This document shows, piece after piece, positions 22,900-30,727 of a stretch of DNA of 31,539 nt. Each line of letters begins with the position of its first letter. The stretch's first letter is position 1. The stretch lies in the IMG/VR virus record IMGVR_UViG_3300025889_000571, positions 1 to 31,539 of that record, one strand, 5' to 3'. The notes beneath the pieces are model-generated. The model had not been told where the DNA came from. It searched no databases and saw nothing but the letters and a program-made list of their open reading frames with translations. The translations under genes and the position numbers were made by a program. This stretch comes from a virus.

Positions 22900-23601
22900 A
22901 TGTCCATTTTGAGCAAAGTATTGGAATTCATCCCGATCAACCTACACAAAGAGGTCATGACAAAATTAGCCACCGCCACACTCCAGGAGGGAGCAACCAT
23001 TGAGGCGGAGGAATTTGCAATCGGTCAAGTTGTGTTTGTTGTCTCTGAAGATGGTGAGAAAATGCCATTGCCGGAGGGTGAGTACACATTGGAAGATGGA
23101 TCGATGCTGGTGATCGATGCGGAAAGCAAGATCGCAGAGGTGAAATCACCGGAGCAAAAAGAGGAGGAGGTCAAAGAAGAGACCGAGGAGGTGACCGAGG
23201 AATTGGCAAAGAAGAAGAAAGAGGAGAAAGAAGAAGAGCCAAAGGAGGAGGTCAAAGAGGAGGTGCAAGAATCAGCACCGGTCGAGGCAAAAGATCCGGA
23301 GGAGGATGAGATCGTCAACCTTGAGGAGGACAAGCCAATGACCGAGGAGATGAAAAAGATGGTCGAGGAGATGGTGGATGCCAAACTCAAGGAGATGAAA
23401 GAGGAATTGACCTCTCTCATGGATGACCGATACGGAACGAAAGAAGAAAAGGAGGAGGAGAAATTGTCAGCACAACGCAAGGTGGCGAAACTCAAGCCAA
23501 ATCCCGATGCGGACAAGACCTCAACCACAATGCCCAAGATCAATCTCACTCGGAACATGAGCGGAATTGAGAGAGCATTGCATGTCATTAACAATTCATA
23601 A
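22900..23601 (+). CDS. Scaffold / capsid assembly protein
   Basis: 233 residues from ATG 22900. The N-terminal 80 residues are mixed (PEGEYTLEDGSMLVIDAESK), then residues about 85-190 are a very charged Glu/Lys coiled-coil stretch (KEEVKEETEEVTEELAKKKK), and the C-terminus is basic and ends GIERALHVINNS. Low-complexity acidic helices between protease and major capsid genes are the standard signature of siphovirus scaffolds. No enzymatic motif. The repetitive codons explain the long antisense frame opposite it, which is a shadow. Confidence 0.75.
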   Translation: MSILSKVLEFIPINLHKEVMTKLATATLQEGATIEAEEFAIGQVVFVVSEDGEKMPLPEGEYTLEDGSMLVIDAESKIAEVKSPEQKEEEVKEETEEVTEELAKKKKEEKEEEPKEEVKEEVQESAPVEAKDPEEDEIVNLEEDKPMTEEMKKMVEEMVDAKLKEMKEELTSLMDDRYGTKEEKEEEKLSAQRKVAKLKPNPDADKTSTTMPKINLTRNMSGIERALHVINNS

Positions 23602-23621
23602 ACGGCTAAAAAAGATAAATC

Positions 23622-24569
23622 ATGCCAACACCAGCAATCACAAGTAATTTCACCGGCGAACACGCCGGGAAATACATCAACGCTGCTCTCCAAAGCGGAT
23701 CAACCATCGGCAACGAGGAGGTGACTATCCTCCCCAATGTCCGATATAAGACAAATGTCACTCGACTCACTTTGGGAGATGTCATTGCAGATGCCACATG
23801 TAATTTCACCGATGGCTCTTCATTGGCTCTTGTTGATCGGGAAATTGCCCCGAAAGAGATGCAAGTGAATTTGCAACTCTGCAAACAAGATCTGTTGGAT
23901 TCTTGGGAGGCTTTGCAAATGGGTTTCTCTGCATACAAGGAGATCCCACAAAATTTCACCGATTACCTCCTGGCATATGTCGGAGAGAAAGTTGGTGCAG
24001 AGGCAGAGAATTACATTTGGACAGGTGATGCTGGAACATCCGGAGAATTCGGTGGTTTTAATGCAACTCTGATCAGCGAGACTGCATCGATTCCAGCCGG
24101 TCAGAAGATCAATGCCGGTTCAGCGGTCGCAGTTGATTCAACAAATGTCCTGGCTCGTTTGGGCGCAATGCTCGATGCTTTGCCACAGAGCGTGTACGGA
24201 AAGAATGATGTTCGTTTCTATGTCGCTCCGAATGTCGCTCGTGCGTACATGCGTGTACTCGGTGGATTTGCCTCCGGTGGAGTTGGCGCAAACGGATACC
24301 AAAATGAGGGATCTGTTGGTTTCAAGCCATTGAATTTCGATGGAATCGACATGGTAATGTGCCCCGGTCTGACCGCATCCACAATGCTCCTCACTCGCAA
24401 ATCAAATCTGTTCTTTGGAACGGGTCTGATGAATGACTGGCAAGAGGCACGAGTGCTGGATATGGCTGACATCACCGGTTCAAACAATTATCGTGTGATC
24501 ATGCGTTTCTCCGCTGGTACTCAAATTGGAATCATCGAGGATGTAGTATTGGATGGTCTCGGAGCATAA
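23622..24569 (+). CDS. Major capsid protein
   Basis: 315 residues from ATG 23622, behind an A-rich leader. Typical HK97-fold features: an N-terminal arm, an extended region DLLDSWEALQMG, E-loop-like sequence, a spine helix around 190 (VLARLGAMLDALPQSVYG) then VRFYVAPNVARAYMRVLG, and a final beta strand segment (YRVIMRFSAGTQIGIIEDVVL). Codon use shifts toward CGT, GGT and GCT compared with neighbours, as expected of the most expressed virion gene. Position after protease and scaffold fixes the identity. Confidence 0.82.
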   Translation: MPTPAITSNFTGEHAGKYINAALQSGSTIGNEEVTILPNVRYKTNVTRLTLGDVIADATCNFTDGSSLALVDREIAPKEMQVNLQLCKQDLLDSWEALQMGFSAYKEIPQNFTDYLLAYVGEKVGAEAENYIWTGDAGTSGEFGGFNATLISETASIPAGQKINAGSAVAVDSTNVLARLGAMLDALPQSVYGKNDVRFYVAPNVARAYMRVLGGFASGGVGANGYQNEGSVGFKPLNFDGIDMVMCPGLTASTMLLTRKSNLFFGTGLMNDWQEARVLDMADITGSNNYRVIMRFSAGTQIGIIEDVVLDGLGA

Positions 24570-24593
24570 GTCTAACCACTAAAGCAAAGAGCC

Positions 24594-25097
24594 ATGTCAT
24601 GTACTATTTCAACGGCACGAACCGAGCCATGCAAAGACAAGATCGGTGGAATCAAGAGAGTGTGGTTTTCCACATTCTCTGACACCATCGCATGGGACAC
24701 CACAACACCGGGAACAATTGCGATTGATTCCGCTGGAACAATTGCCGGGACGCAATATGATGTCCGTATGGCATCCGGTCTGACCAACACGATCACCAGC
24801 AGTCGGGAGAATGGGACAACATTTGTCACACAATCTCTCACTCTGCAACTGAAAGGATTGACCGCAACTGATGAGGCAGAGATCCTGGCATTGTCACGAG
24901 GACGATGGATCGTTGTCATCGAGGACAACAATGGATCGGGATGGGTAATCGGTCGGGAGTATGGTGCAGATGTCACCACCGGCACGGCTCAAACCGGAAC
25001 GGCATTGGGTGACCTCTATGGATACACCATCACCATCGAGGGAATGGAGAGAGAGTTGCCATTGTACAACGCTGATCCATCAAGTCTGATCTCATAA
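24594..25097 (+). CDS. Structural protein after capsid, possible tail tube protein
   Basis: 167 residues from ATG 24594. It begins MSCTISTARTEPCKDKIGGI, an N-terminus I recall from proteins that follow the capsid gene in Bacteroidetes phages. The body is beta-rich (VTQSLTLQLKGLTATDEAEI, GRWIVVIEDNNG, LYGYTITIEGMERELP), compatible with a tail-tube or head-decoration fold. No other tube candidate of normal size exists in the window, which favours the tube. A strong terminator lies 36 bases downstream, so it probably ends the capsid transcript. Confidence 0.5.
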   Translation: MSCTISTARTEPCKDKIGGIKRVWFSTFSDTIAWDTTTPGTIAIDSAGTIAGTQYDVRMASGLTNTITSSRENGTTFVTQSLTLQLKGLTATDEAEILALSRGRWIVVIEDNNGSGWVIGREYGADVTTGTAQTGTALGDLYGYTITIEGMERELPLYNADPSSLIS

Positions 25098-25133
25098 AAT
25101 TCAGCAACCACATCTGTTGTTGTTTAGGGGAGG

Positions 25134-25159
25134 AGGGAGCATTTGCTCCCTTTTTTTTT
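25134..25159 (+). terminator. Strong Rho-independent terminator after the capsid operon
   Basis: agggagca (25134-25141) and tgctccct (25144-25151) pair over 8 bp around a TT loop, followed by nine Ts ending at 25159. It stands between 25097 and the small gene at 25170. Confidence 0.85.
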
Positions 25160-25169
25160 ACATTTAGGG

Positions 25170-25319
25170 ATGCCAATACCAAAACCCACACCCCAAGAGG
25201 ATCAAAAATCATTCATGCAGAGATGCACCTCGGATGATGTCATGGTCAAGGAATATCCCAACAAACAACAACGGATTGCCGTTTGTTTCGTCCAATGGAG
25301 AGATGCTAAAATTCGCTAA
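25170..25319 (+). CDS. 49-residue head-block protein (MPIPKP ... MQRC family)
   Basis: ATG 25170, ten bases after the terminator T-run, to TAA 25317-25319. The sequence starts MPIPKPTPQEDQKSFMQRC and continues with VMVKEYPNKQQRIAVCFVQW. I recognise this signature (MPIP-x-P ... F-x-x-RC-x-x-D-x-x-M-x-x-EYP ... QR-x-AVC) from phage head genes, where it occurs as a small protein or at the N-terminus of the prohead protease. Two Cys are conserved. Function unknown. It is too short to be found by length cut-offs. Confidence 0.7.
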   Translation: MPIPKPTPQEDQKSFMQRCTSDDVMVKEYPNKQQRIAVCFVQWRDAKIR

Positions 25320-25328
25320 ATTTGTTTG

Positions 25329-25802
25329 ATGCAAGTGTGGACAACATCGAGTGAGGGCAACACATGGAGATTCATGCCCCGGACAATCACCGATGCTGAT
25401 TCAATCATTGCATGGGGTGAACGAGAACACACCGGAAAATCAGATCTTTTTTTCAATACCTTGACCGGAAACATCTCCGGATCATGGATTGTCATTTCAA
25501 ATCGTGACATCCCCACATACAAGGAGGGAGAATTTGTGTATTTGCGTGTGTTCAAAGTAGGGACACCGGGAGGACTTGTTGAACAGATCAGAGAGCAACC
25601 ATCCGAGATCCTGGCAAACATCACACACAACGATGCATTCAATAAGATCGTCACCGCATTTGATGAAGATGAGTTGTCGGAGGAGATATACCGGGGAAAG
25701 GTTCTGATCACCGATGAGACTCCGGATCTGAAATACTCCATTTATGCCGATGATCCGATGAGCGCACCTCCGAAACCAAATCGATCATGGCTGACAACTT
25801 AA
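25329..25802 (+). CDS. Hypothetical head-block structural protein
   Basis: 157 residues from ATG 25329, nine bases after the small gene. Mostly beta: TWRFMPRTITDADSIIAW, GNISGSWIVISNRDIP, EFVYLRVFKVG, then a helical part (IREQPSEILANITHND) and VLITDETPDLKYSIYADD. It overlaps the portal start by 16 bases. A head-tail joining or capsid accessory role is plausible by position; I do not recognise the family. A TAAATTTG box (25317-25324) lies too close to its start to be a convincing promoter. Confidence 0.6.
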   Translation: MQVWTTSSEGNTWRFMPRTITDADSIIAWGEREHTGKSDLFFNTLTGNISGSWIVISNRDIPTYKEGEFVYLRVFKVGTPGGLVEQIREQPSEILANITHNDAFNKIVTAFDEDELSEEIYRGKVLITDETPDLKYSIYADDPMSAPPKPNRSWLTT

Positions 25803-27757
25803 AGCAATACCTCAAATCTCACCGGGTGGTGAAGATGAGTGCATATACCTCACCAAAGATCGAGGAGAATGCCAAAGGTGGGTATGTGAAATATGGTGCG
25901 AACGATGAGTATTATCAGCACCTCATCGATTTATTTCATACCTCACCAACCAACAATGCATCCATCCAGGGGATATCCGATCTCATCTATGGGGATGGTG
26001 TGGAGGTGAACATGGATGAGACCGATGTCAATGATTGGGCAATGTATCAATCATTGTTCAATGCCGATTGCATCCGGAAAGTATGCCACGATCTGAAATT
26101 GTTTGGACATGCATCATTCCAATGCACCTTTGAGGGAGGTCAACTGATCGCAGTCTCTCACATTGCAAGGGACACGATCCGACCAGGCATCTTGAATGAG
26201 GATGGTGAGATCGATTGTTTCTATTTCTGTTCGGATTGGAGCAAGGTTGGGAAAAGAGGATTTGAACTGCAAAAGATTCCAGCATACGGATATCAATCTG
26301 ATGGTGATCAGTTTGCCATCTTGAGCATTGATTCGTATTCCGCTGGATCTGTTTATTTCACTCCGGTGGATTATCAAGGTGGGTTGCAGTATGCCGAATT
26401 GGAGGGAGAGATATCCAACTATCATCTCAATGCCATCCACAATGGTCTGGCTCCTGGTCTGTTGGTGAATTTCAACAACGGCATCCCGACCGAGGAGGAG
26501 CAAGATCAGATCGAGAGGGACATCAATTCCAAATGGGGTGGGTCATCCAATGCCGGTCGCACGATCATTGCATTCAACGATGACAAGGAAAAGAGCGCAA
26601 CGATCGAACCGGTGCAGTTGTCGGATGCTCACAACTTATATGAATTCCTCTCATCGGAGTGCATGAGAAAAATCATGGTATCTCACCGGATTACCTCTCC
26701 AATGTTGTTGGGAATTAAGGACAACACCGGATTGGGCAACAATGCCGATGAATTGGAAAAGGCATCTATCCTCTTCAACAACTCGGTGATCAAGCCATTT
26801 CAAGATCTGATCATCGAGGGGATGCAATACATATTGCGTGACCAGGATCTCAAAGTTGACATATCATTCAAGACATCAAACCCATTCAAATCGAGTGAGG
26901 AAGATGCCGGAGATGTTGAGGTATCGTACACCGCACAACAGATCACCACCGCATTGGATGTGATTTCAAGGAATCAATCCGGTGAATTGACCGAATCTCA
27001 AGCCATGACCATTTTGGTCAGCATGTTGGGATTGACAAAGGATGTCGCAGAGCAGATGTTTCGATCCGAGGAGGTGCAGTTGGCATCCAACATGCCCAAA
27101 TTGGAGGAGGAGGATGCACAATTTTGGGTTGATTACCTATCCGACAAGGGAGAGACCATCGATGAGGATGAATGGGAGTTGGTGCATGAGGAGGTGGTCG
27201 AAGATTACGACCAACCGGATTCCGATTTCTTCACCTTATTCAAACGATTTGCCGATCCGGATGCAAAGAGTGAGGATGATTCGGGGATCTATCGTGTGAG
27301 GTATCGGTACGATCCACCGGAGGAGACACGCAATGACAAAGGTGAGGTGGTCTCCAGGATTTTTTGTCGCACGATGGTAAGGAATGCCAAAGCCAATGTG
27401 ATATATCGCAGAGATGACATCGACAAGATGAGCGATGCCGGTATCAATGGTGAATGGGCGAAGAAAGGACAATCCAAATACGACATTTGGAAATTCAAGG
27501 GAGGTGGTGGATGTTATCATCGTTGGGTGCGGATGGTATTCAAACGCAAAACCGACAAAGGAAAGGTGCGACCATTGGACGAATCCGAGAAAGGCACAAC
27601 CGATCGGAACTTGGATAAGAATTACAATGAGATCCCCGGATCAACTGCGAAATCTGATGGTGTGCCGAATGCAAAACTCGAACCCAAAGGATACCAGGAA
27701 GCCATCACAAAGCCAAAGGACATGGATGATCGGGGATTTGTAACCAAAAAAGGATAA
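25787..27757 (+). CDS. Portal protein with extra C-terminal domain
   Basis: 656 residues from ATG 25787. Residues 1-425 are a portal: LFHTSPTNNASIQGISDLIYG near the N-terminus, FGHASFQC and HIARDTIRPG in the wing, then SHRITSPMLLGIKDN and the helical stem/crown (LEKASILFNNSVIKPFQDLI). After an acidic linker (460-495) a second domain begins near 498: YRVRYRYDPPEE, SRIFCRTMVRNAK, YDIWKFKGGGGCYHRW and VRMVFKRK. I know that domain from other head proteins of Bacteroidetes phages, so its fusion to the portal is notable. The portal forms the dodecameric DNA channel at one capsid vertex. Confidence 0.82.
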   Translation: MADNLKQYLKSHRVVKMSAYTSPKIEENAKGGYVKYGANDEYYQHLIDLFHTSPTNNASIQGISDLIYGDGVEVNMDETDVNDWAMYQSLFNADCIRKVCHDLKLFGHASFQCTFEGGQLIAVSHIARDTIRPGILNEDGEIDCFYFCSDWSKVGKRGFELQKIPAYGYQSDGDQFAILSIDSYSAGSVYFTPVDYQGGLQYAELEGEISNYHLNAIHNGLAPGLLVNFNNGIPTEEEQDQIERDINSKWGGSSNAGRTIIAFNDDKEKSATIEPVQLSDAHNLYEFLSSECMRKIMVSHRITSPMLLGIKDNTGLGNNADELEKASILFNNSVIKPFQDLIIEGMQYILRDQDLKVDISFKTSNPFKSSEEDAGDVEVSYTAQQITTALDVISRNQSGELTESQAMTILVSMLGLTKDVAEQMFRSEEVQLASNMPKLEEEDAQFWVDYLSDKGETIDEDEWELVHEEVVEDYDQPDSDFFTLFKRFADPDAKSEDDSGIYRVRYRYDPPEETRNDKGEVVSRIFCRTMVRNAKANVIYRRDDIDKMSDAGINGEWAKKGQSKYDIWKFKGGGGCYHRWVRMVFKRKTDKGKVRPLDESEKGTTDRNLDKNYNEIPGSTAKSDGVPNAKLEPKGYQEAITKPKDMDDRGFVTKKG

Positions 27758-27760
27758 CCG

Positions 27761-28261
27761 ATGAGCGATGTTCTATTCATAAGGAGGGAAGATCTGTTGA
27801 GGTACACATCCATCGGTGGAAATGTGGATACTGACAAGATCATCCCACACATCAAGACCGCACAAGACCTCCACATCACTCCATTGTTGGGGACAAAGTT
27901 GTATCAGAAGATCGAGCAGATCATCACCGCTGGAACAACATCCGGAGTGTATTATGAACTCCTCACCGATTTCATCCAACCGGTGATCATCCACTATGCG
28001 ATGAGTGAATTTCTGCAATTCCATGCATATGAGATCAGCAATGGAGGAGTGTTCCGGCACATTTCGGAGAATAGCACGACACCATCTCTTGATGAGGTGC
28101 TGATGTTGGTGCAGAAATCAAGGGACAATGGAGATCATTACCGCAAACGATTGATAGATCATCTGTGCTACTACACATCTAATTTTCCGGAGTACACCGA
28201 GAGCCAATTGGATGGGCAATATCCCACCAGCACCAGGAGATTAACACGATGGAGTTTCTGA
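27761..28261 (+). CDS. Head-tail connector protein (phage B)
   Basis: 166 residues from ATG 27761, three bases after the portal. Helical, with FIRREDLLRYTSIGGNVD, TPLLGTKLYQKIEQIITAG and IHYAMSEFLQFHAYEI, the pattern of the connector (DUF6712-like) proteins that follow portal/capsid genes. The last 48 residues match the truncated gene at 2-148. It ends one base before the fibre start. Expected to bind under the portal and seal the packaged head. Confidence 0.72.
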   Translation: MSDVLFIRREDLLRYTSIGGNVDTDKIIPHIKTAQDLHITPLLGTKLYQKIEQIITAGTTSGVYYELLTDFIQPVIIHYAMSEFLQFHAYEISNGGVFRHISENSTTPSLDEVLMLVQKSRDNGDHYRKRLIDHLCYYTSNFPEYTESQLDGQYPTSTRRLTRWSF

Positions 28262-28262
28262 T

Positions 28263-29762
28263 ATGAGTTGGGGAAAGATTTATTGCGACACAAATTGGGG
28301 TGAGAATAAGTATCGCACCGCTGGATCGATCATCAACGAGGCAACACCGGATTGTTTCCAATTCCCGGAGTTTGTCTCGTTCAAGGATCATGTCAGATCC
28401 GAGGGAGCGACATATGAAAAGATGCAATGTGGCATCGACATCCTCCTCTTTTTAGGGAGATCCATATCCATCACACCACAATCACCGGACAATCCAACAT
28501 TCAGCGGAATTTTGGACACATACACCGGTGCAACGGCTGGATATAGCACAAGGAGATTGACCAACACATACACCGGAGGATTGATCCGGGTGCGGAGGTC
28601 AAGCGATGATGCGGAGCAAGATATTGGATACGATGCCAATGGAGAGGATTTGGATATCTCTGGTCTCCTTGCTTTTGTGAATGAGGATGTGGATGTGTAC
28701 ACATCTGACTTTTCAAGTACCGAGGACTTATCCGCAGGTAATGGAACGGGGGCAGCAGCCCAAAGTGTGGGAGGGGTAAACGATGCATATAAGTTTACTT
28801 TGAGTGGTGGTTCTACTTTTCATCTTGCATCTTTGCCGTCAGTTATGCCAGTTGGACAAGTTTTTAATGTAAGTTATGAGTACTACATTCCAAGTGGTCA
28901 AACAGTTAATGAAATAAAATTTATTGATAGTGGGTTATCATCACAATCAACACTCGACCAATGGGTAACGGTTAATGAAATAAATAAAACCTCAACGAGA
29001 GCAAGTTTGAGATTTTTTGCATCTGACGGGACAACTACAGTAGATGCCGATGGTGATGTGTTCTACCTCAAAAACATTGTCATAACCCAAACCACCGCAG
29101 ACGGAGCGGTTACAACCTTCTACGACCAAAGCGGCAACGGCAACGATGCGACCAACTCGACCGAATCCGAGCAGCCTCTTGTGGTGAGTGGGGGGACATT
29201 GGTAGAGGAGAATAGCAAGGCGGCAGTTGAGTTCAGCGGAAACCCCGTATACCTTGACGCAAGTAGCGCAATTTCGGACGCATTTACGGGCAATTCTGTT
29301 TACCAAAAATTTGAAGTAGCGCAAGTAACAAGCACATCGAAGGGCGGCATTTTGTGCGCGAATACGGGGTACAGAAGTTTCTTTAATCCCCCCTCTTACG
29401 ACTATGCAAATTTTCACAATCCTAACGGGTTGGAGGTTATCAGTTCCCTTAGTGTAGACCGAACGAATCAGTTTCTTTTTTCTGAATCATTTGACGCTAA
29501 CACGGGCGGAGGGACATACGAACTTTATGGTAATGGTGCATTGGAAAGAAGCCAAGGAAGCGAAGGAACAAGCAACCTCGACACTCCGACAAGTGTACAC
29601 ATTGGACGCGACCCAATTGGCGGTTCGAGTGCTTATTTAGTTGGCAAAATTCAAGAAATCATTTTCTTTAACTCCGACCAATCAGCCAACCGAGGCACAG
29701 TTACAACGGGCGGAGGCACGGGCATCGAGGGGAACATTAACACCTATTTCGACATCGTATGA
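28263..29762 (+). CDS. Tail fibre / receptor-binding protein (B front, A end hybrid)
   Basis: 499 residues from ATG 28263. It starts MSWGKIYCDTNWGENKY, matching the first residues of the 150 fibre. Residues 95-135 (RVRRSSDDAEQDIGYDANG) begin the arabinofuranosidase-like lectin domain. The CBM-like module encoded by the 389-bp repeat covers about 134-264, after which the lectin domain resumes (VTTFYDQSGNGNDATN). The C-terminal 230 residues are LamG-like (AVEFSGNPVYLDA ... GIEGNINTYFDIV) and unrelated in detail to the 150 fibre. The 5' 400 bases have phage B composition, the 3' part matches phage A. ATGA overlap with the next gene. Confidence 0.8.
   Translation: MSWGKIYCDTNWGENKYRTAGSIINEATPDCFQFPEFVSFKDHVRSEGATYEKMQCGIDILLFLGRSISITPQSPDNPTFSGILDTYTGATAGYSTRRLTNTYTGGLIRVRRSSDDAEQDIGYDANGEDLDISGLLAFVNEDVDVYTSDFSSTEDLSAGNGTGAAAQSVGGVNDAYKFTLSGGSTFHLASLPSVMPVGQVFNVSYEYYIPSGQTVNEIKFIDSGLSSQSTLDQWVTVNEINKTSTRASLRFFASDGTTTVDADGDVFYLKNIVITQTTADGAVTTFYDQSGNGNDATNSTESEQPLVVSGGTLVEENSKAAVEFSGNPVYLDASSAISDAFTGNSVYQKFEVAQVTSTSKGGILCANTGYRSFFNPPSYDYANFHNPNGLEVISSLSVDRTNQFLFSESFDANTGGGTYELYGNGALERSQGSEGTSNLDTPTSVHIGRDPIGGSSAYLVGKIQEIIFFNSDQSANRGTVTTGGGTGIEGNINTYFDIV
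28664..29052 (+). repeat. 389-bp exact direct repeat, copy 2 (CBM-like module of tail fibre)
   Basis: Second copy of 917-1305. Sequence before it differs from copy 1 apart from patchy similarity, and sequence after it diverges first at 29053-29054. Right junction between phage B and phage A sequence. Confidence 0.95.
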
Positions 29763-29989
29763 GTTGGTACATCGGAACACGCGAAGAGGTTGAGCAGTAC
29801 AACGAGAAGGTAAACGAGGCCAAGGCGTACAAGGGGTCTATTACTTCCAACTGGGCGAACCCACGGCAACACCCTGACGGGAGCAAGTGGGCGATCGCTG
29901 CGAACAACTCCATCGAGCCACAAGAGGATTCAAATCTTATCTTTGAAGTTCAGCTCTCGGACGACTGGACGCCCGAGGTAGAACTCTAA
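29759..29989 (+). CDS. Small conserved fibre-associated protein (phage A)
   Basis: 76 residues, homologue of the 1931 gene (MSWYIGT start, YNEKVNEAKAY, GSIT), again ATGA-coupled to a fibre gene. Codons are clearly GC-richer (for example AAGGCGTACAAGGGG), showing it belongs to the second phage. It contains the first GGCC (29818) after the long GGCC-free stretch. The function is unknown, as for its counterpart; the repeated linkage to fibre genes points to fibre assembly or tail-tip attachment. Confidence 0.75.
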   Translation: MSWYIGTREEVEQYNEKVNEAKAYKGSITSNWANPRQHPDGSKWAIAANNSIEPQEDSNLIFEVQLSDDWTPEVEL

Positions 29990-29992
29990 AAC

Positions 29993-30727
29993 ATGGCGAA
30001 CCTTTTCGACTCCGCGAGCTTGTTGCTCGTTGCATCTGCATTCAAATCAGCAAAAGCATACAGCGTAATACCGACGGACGGAGACGGAGACTTCACCTTC
30101 GCCAGAGCAGCGACATCCTCACGAACGAAGAGCGACGGCACGACGGAGACAGGCATCGCCACCAACGTCCCCGCCCTGCACTACGGCACAGCGGGAGACC
30201 CCGAGACGTGCCCATCCTTCCGCGTGGAGAACAGCACAGCAGCCGCCACCTTCACCCTCTCGGACATCGTAACGAAGGGAATCTTGACGGGCGACAGCGG
30301 CACGCTGATGCTCGAGGGCAAGCTGCCGGACAGCGTGACGGGGTTCATCGACATCGGCTTGAGCTCCGACTTCAACAACAACCGCATCAGAACCCTCAAT
30401 ACAGGCTTCAGCATCGTGCAGGCACCCTCGGGAGTGGTCTCCTCGGATGGGACGATCTTCGACAGCGATGGCACGCATATCGTGACAAGGATCGCGGTCT
30501 CATGGAGTGGAGCAGGGGAGGCGGCAAGCGCGACCCCGACGATCCTGATGAGCCAGAACGGAGAGACCAAGACGCACAGCATCACCGAGTGGAACGATGC
30601 GAGCTACTTCGACGAGATACGCATCACAGGGAAGAGCAGCGACGACAGCGACGAGATCAAGGTCTTCGCTTTATGGGACAGCGCCCTGACGCAGACAGAA
30701 CTCAACACGATCACAAGTGGCAGCTAA
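29993..30727 (+). CDS. LamG-like adsorption protein (phage A, short form)
   Basis: 244 residues from ATG 29993. The N-terminal 75 residues align with the 2170 protein (MANLFDSASLLLVASAFKSA; SSRTKSDGTTE), but the roughly 145-residue CBM-like middle module present there is absent, and the LamG-like second half follows directly (GTLMLEGKLPDSVTGFIDIG, IRTLNTGFSIVQAP, LTQTELNTITSG). Likely a glycan-binding accessory of the tail tip. High GC. A long overlapping frame in another register (30208-30966) is only a composition shadow. Confidence 0.7.
   Translation: MANLFDSASLLLVASAFKSAKAYSVIPTDGDGDFTFARAATSSRTKSDGTTETGIATNVPALHYGTAGDPETCPSFRVENSTAAATFTLSDIVTKGILTGDSGTLMLEGKLPDSVTGFIDIGLSSDFNNNRIRTLNTGFSIVQAPSGVVSSDGTIFDSDGTHIVTRIAVSWSGAGEAASATPTILMSQNGETKTHSITEWNDASYFDEIRITGKSSDDSDEIKVFALWDSALTQTELNTITSGS

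Larger units (their letters stand above)
917..28663. other. Phage B unit: one inferred complete circular genome length, 27,747 bp
   Basis: The distance between identical bases of the two repeat copies is 27,747 bp. The interval holds one terminase pair, portal, protease, scaffold, capsid, connector, tail genes, tape measure, replication genes and lysis-type genes, with no duplication, as expected for one complete small siphovirus genome opened at the fibre gene. Rejoined across the repeat, B's fibre would run 28263-29052 then 1306-1934 (472 residues). A's fibre would be 150-916 then 28664-29762 (621 residues). Frames agree in both cases. Confidence 0.7.

Noticed and set aside
23025-23693. 222-residue Ser-rich minus-strand frame
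   Set aside because: It is the antisense of the Glu/Lys-rich scaffold gene, whose repetitive codons leave the opposite strand open.
25317-25324. TAAATTTG as a promoter for the 25329 gene
   Set aside because: It matches the -7 consensus but overlaps the previous stop and leaves only about five bases to the start, so a chance match is more likely.
917-29052. The 389-bp repeat as a terminal redundancy or phage att sites
   Set aside because: It is internal to the fibre coding frame, and the outer flanks on both sides are a different, homologous phage rather than host DNA or genome ends. No integrase was seen.
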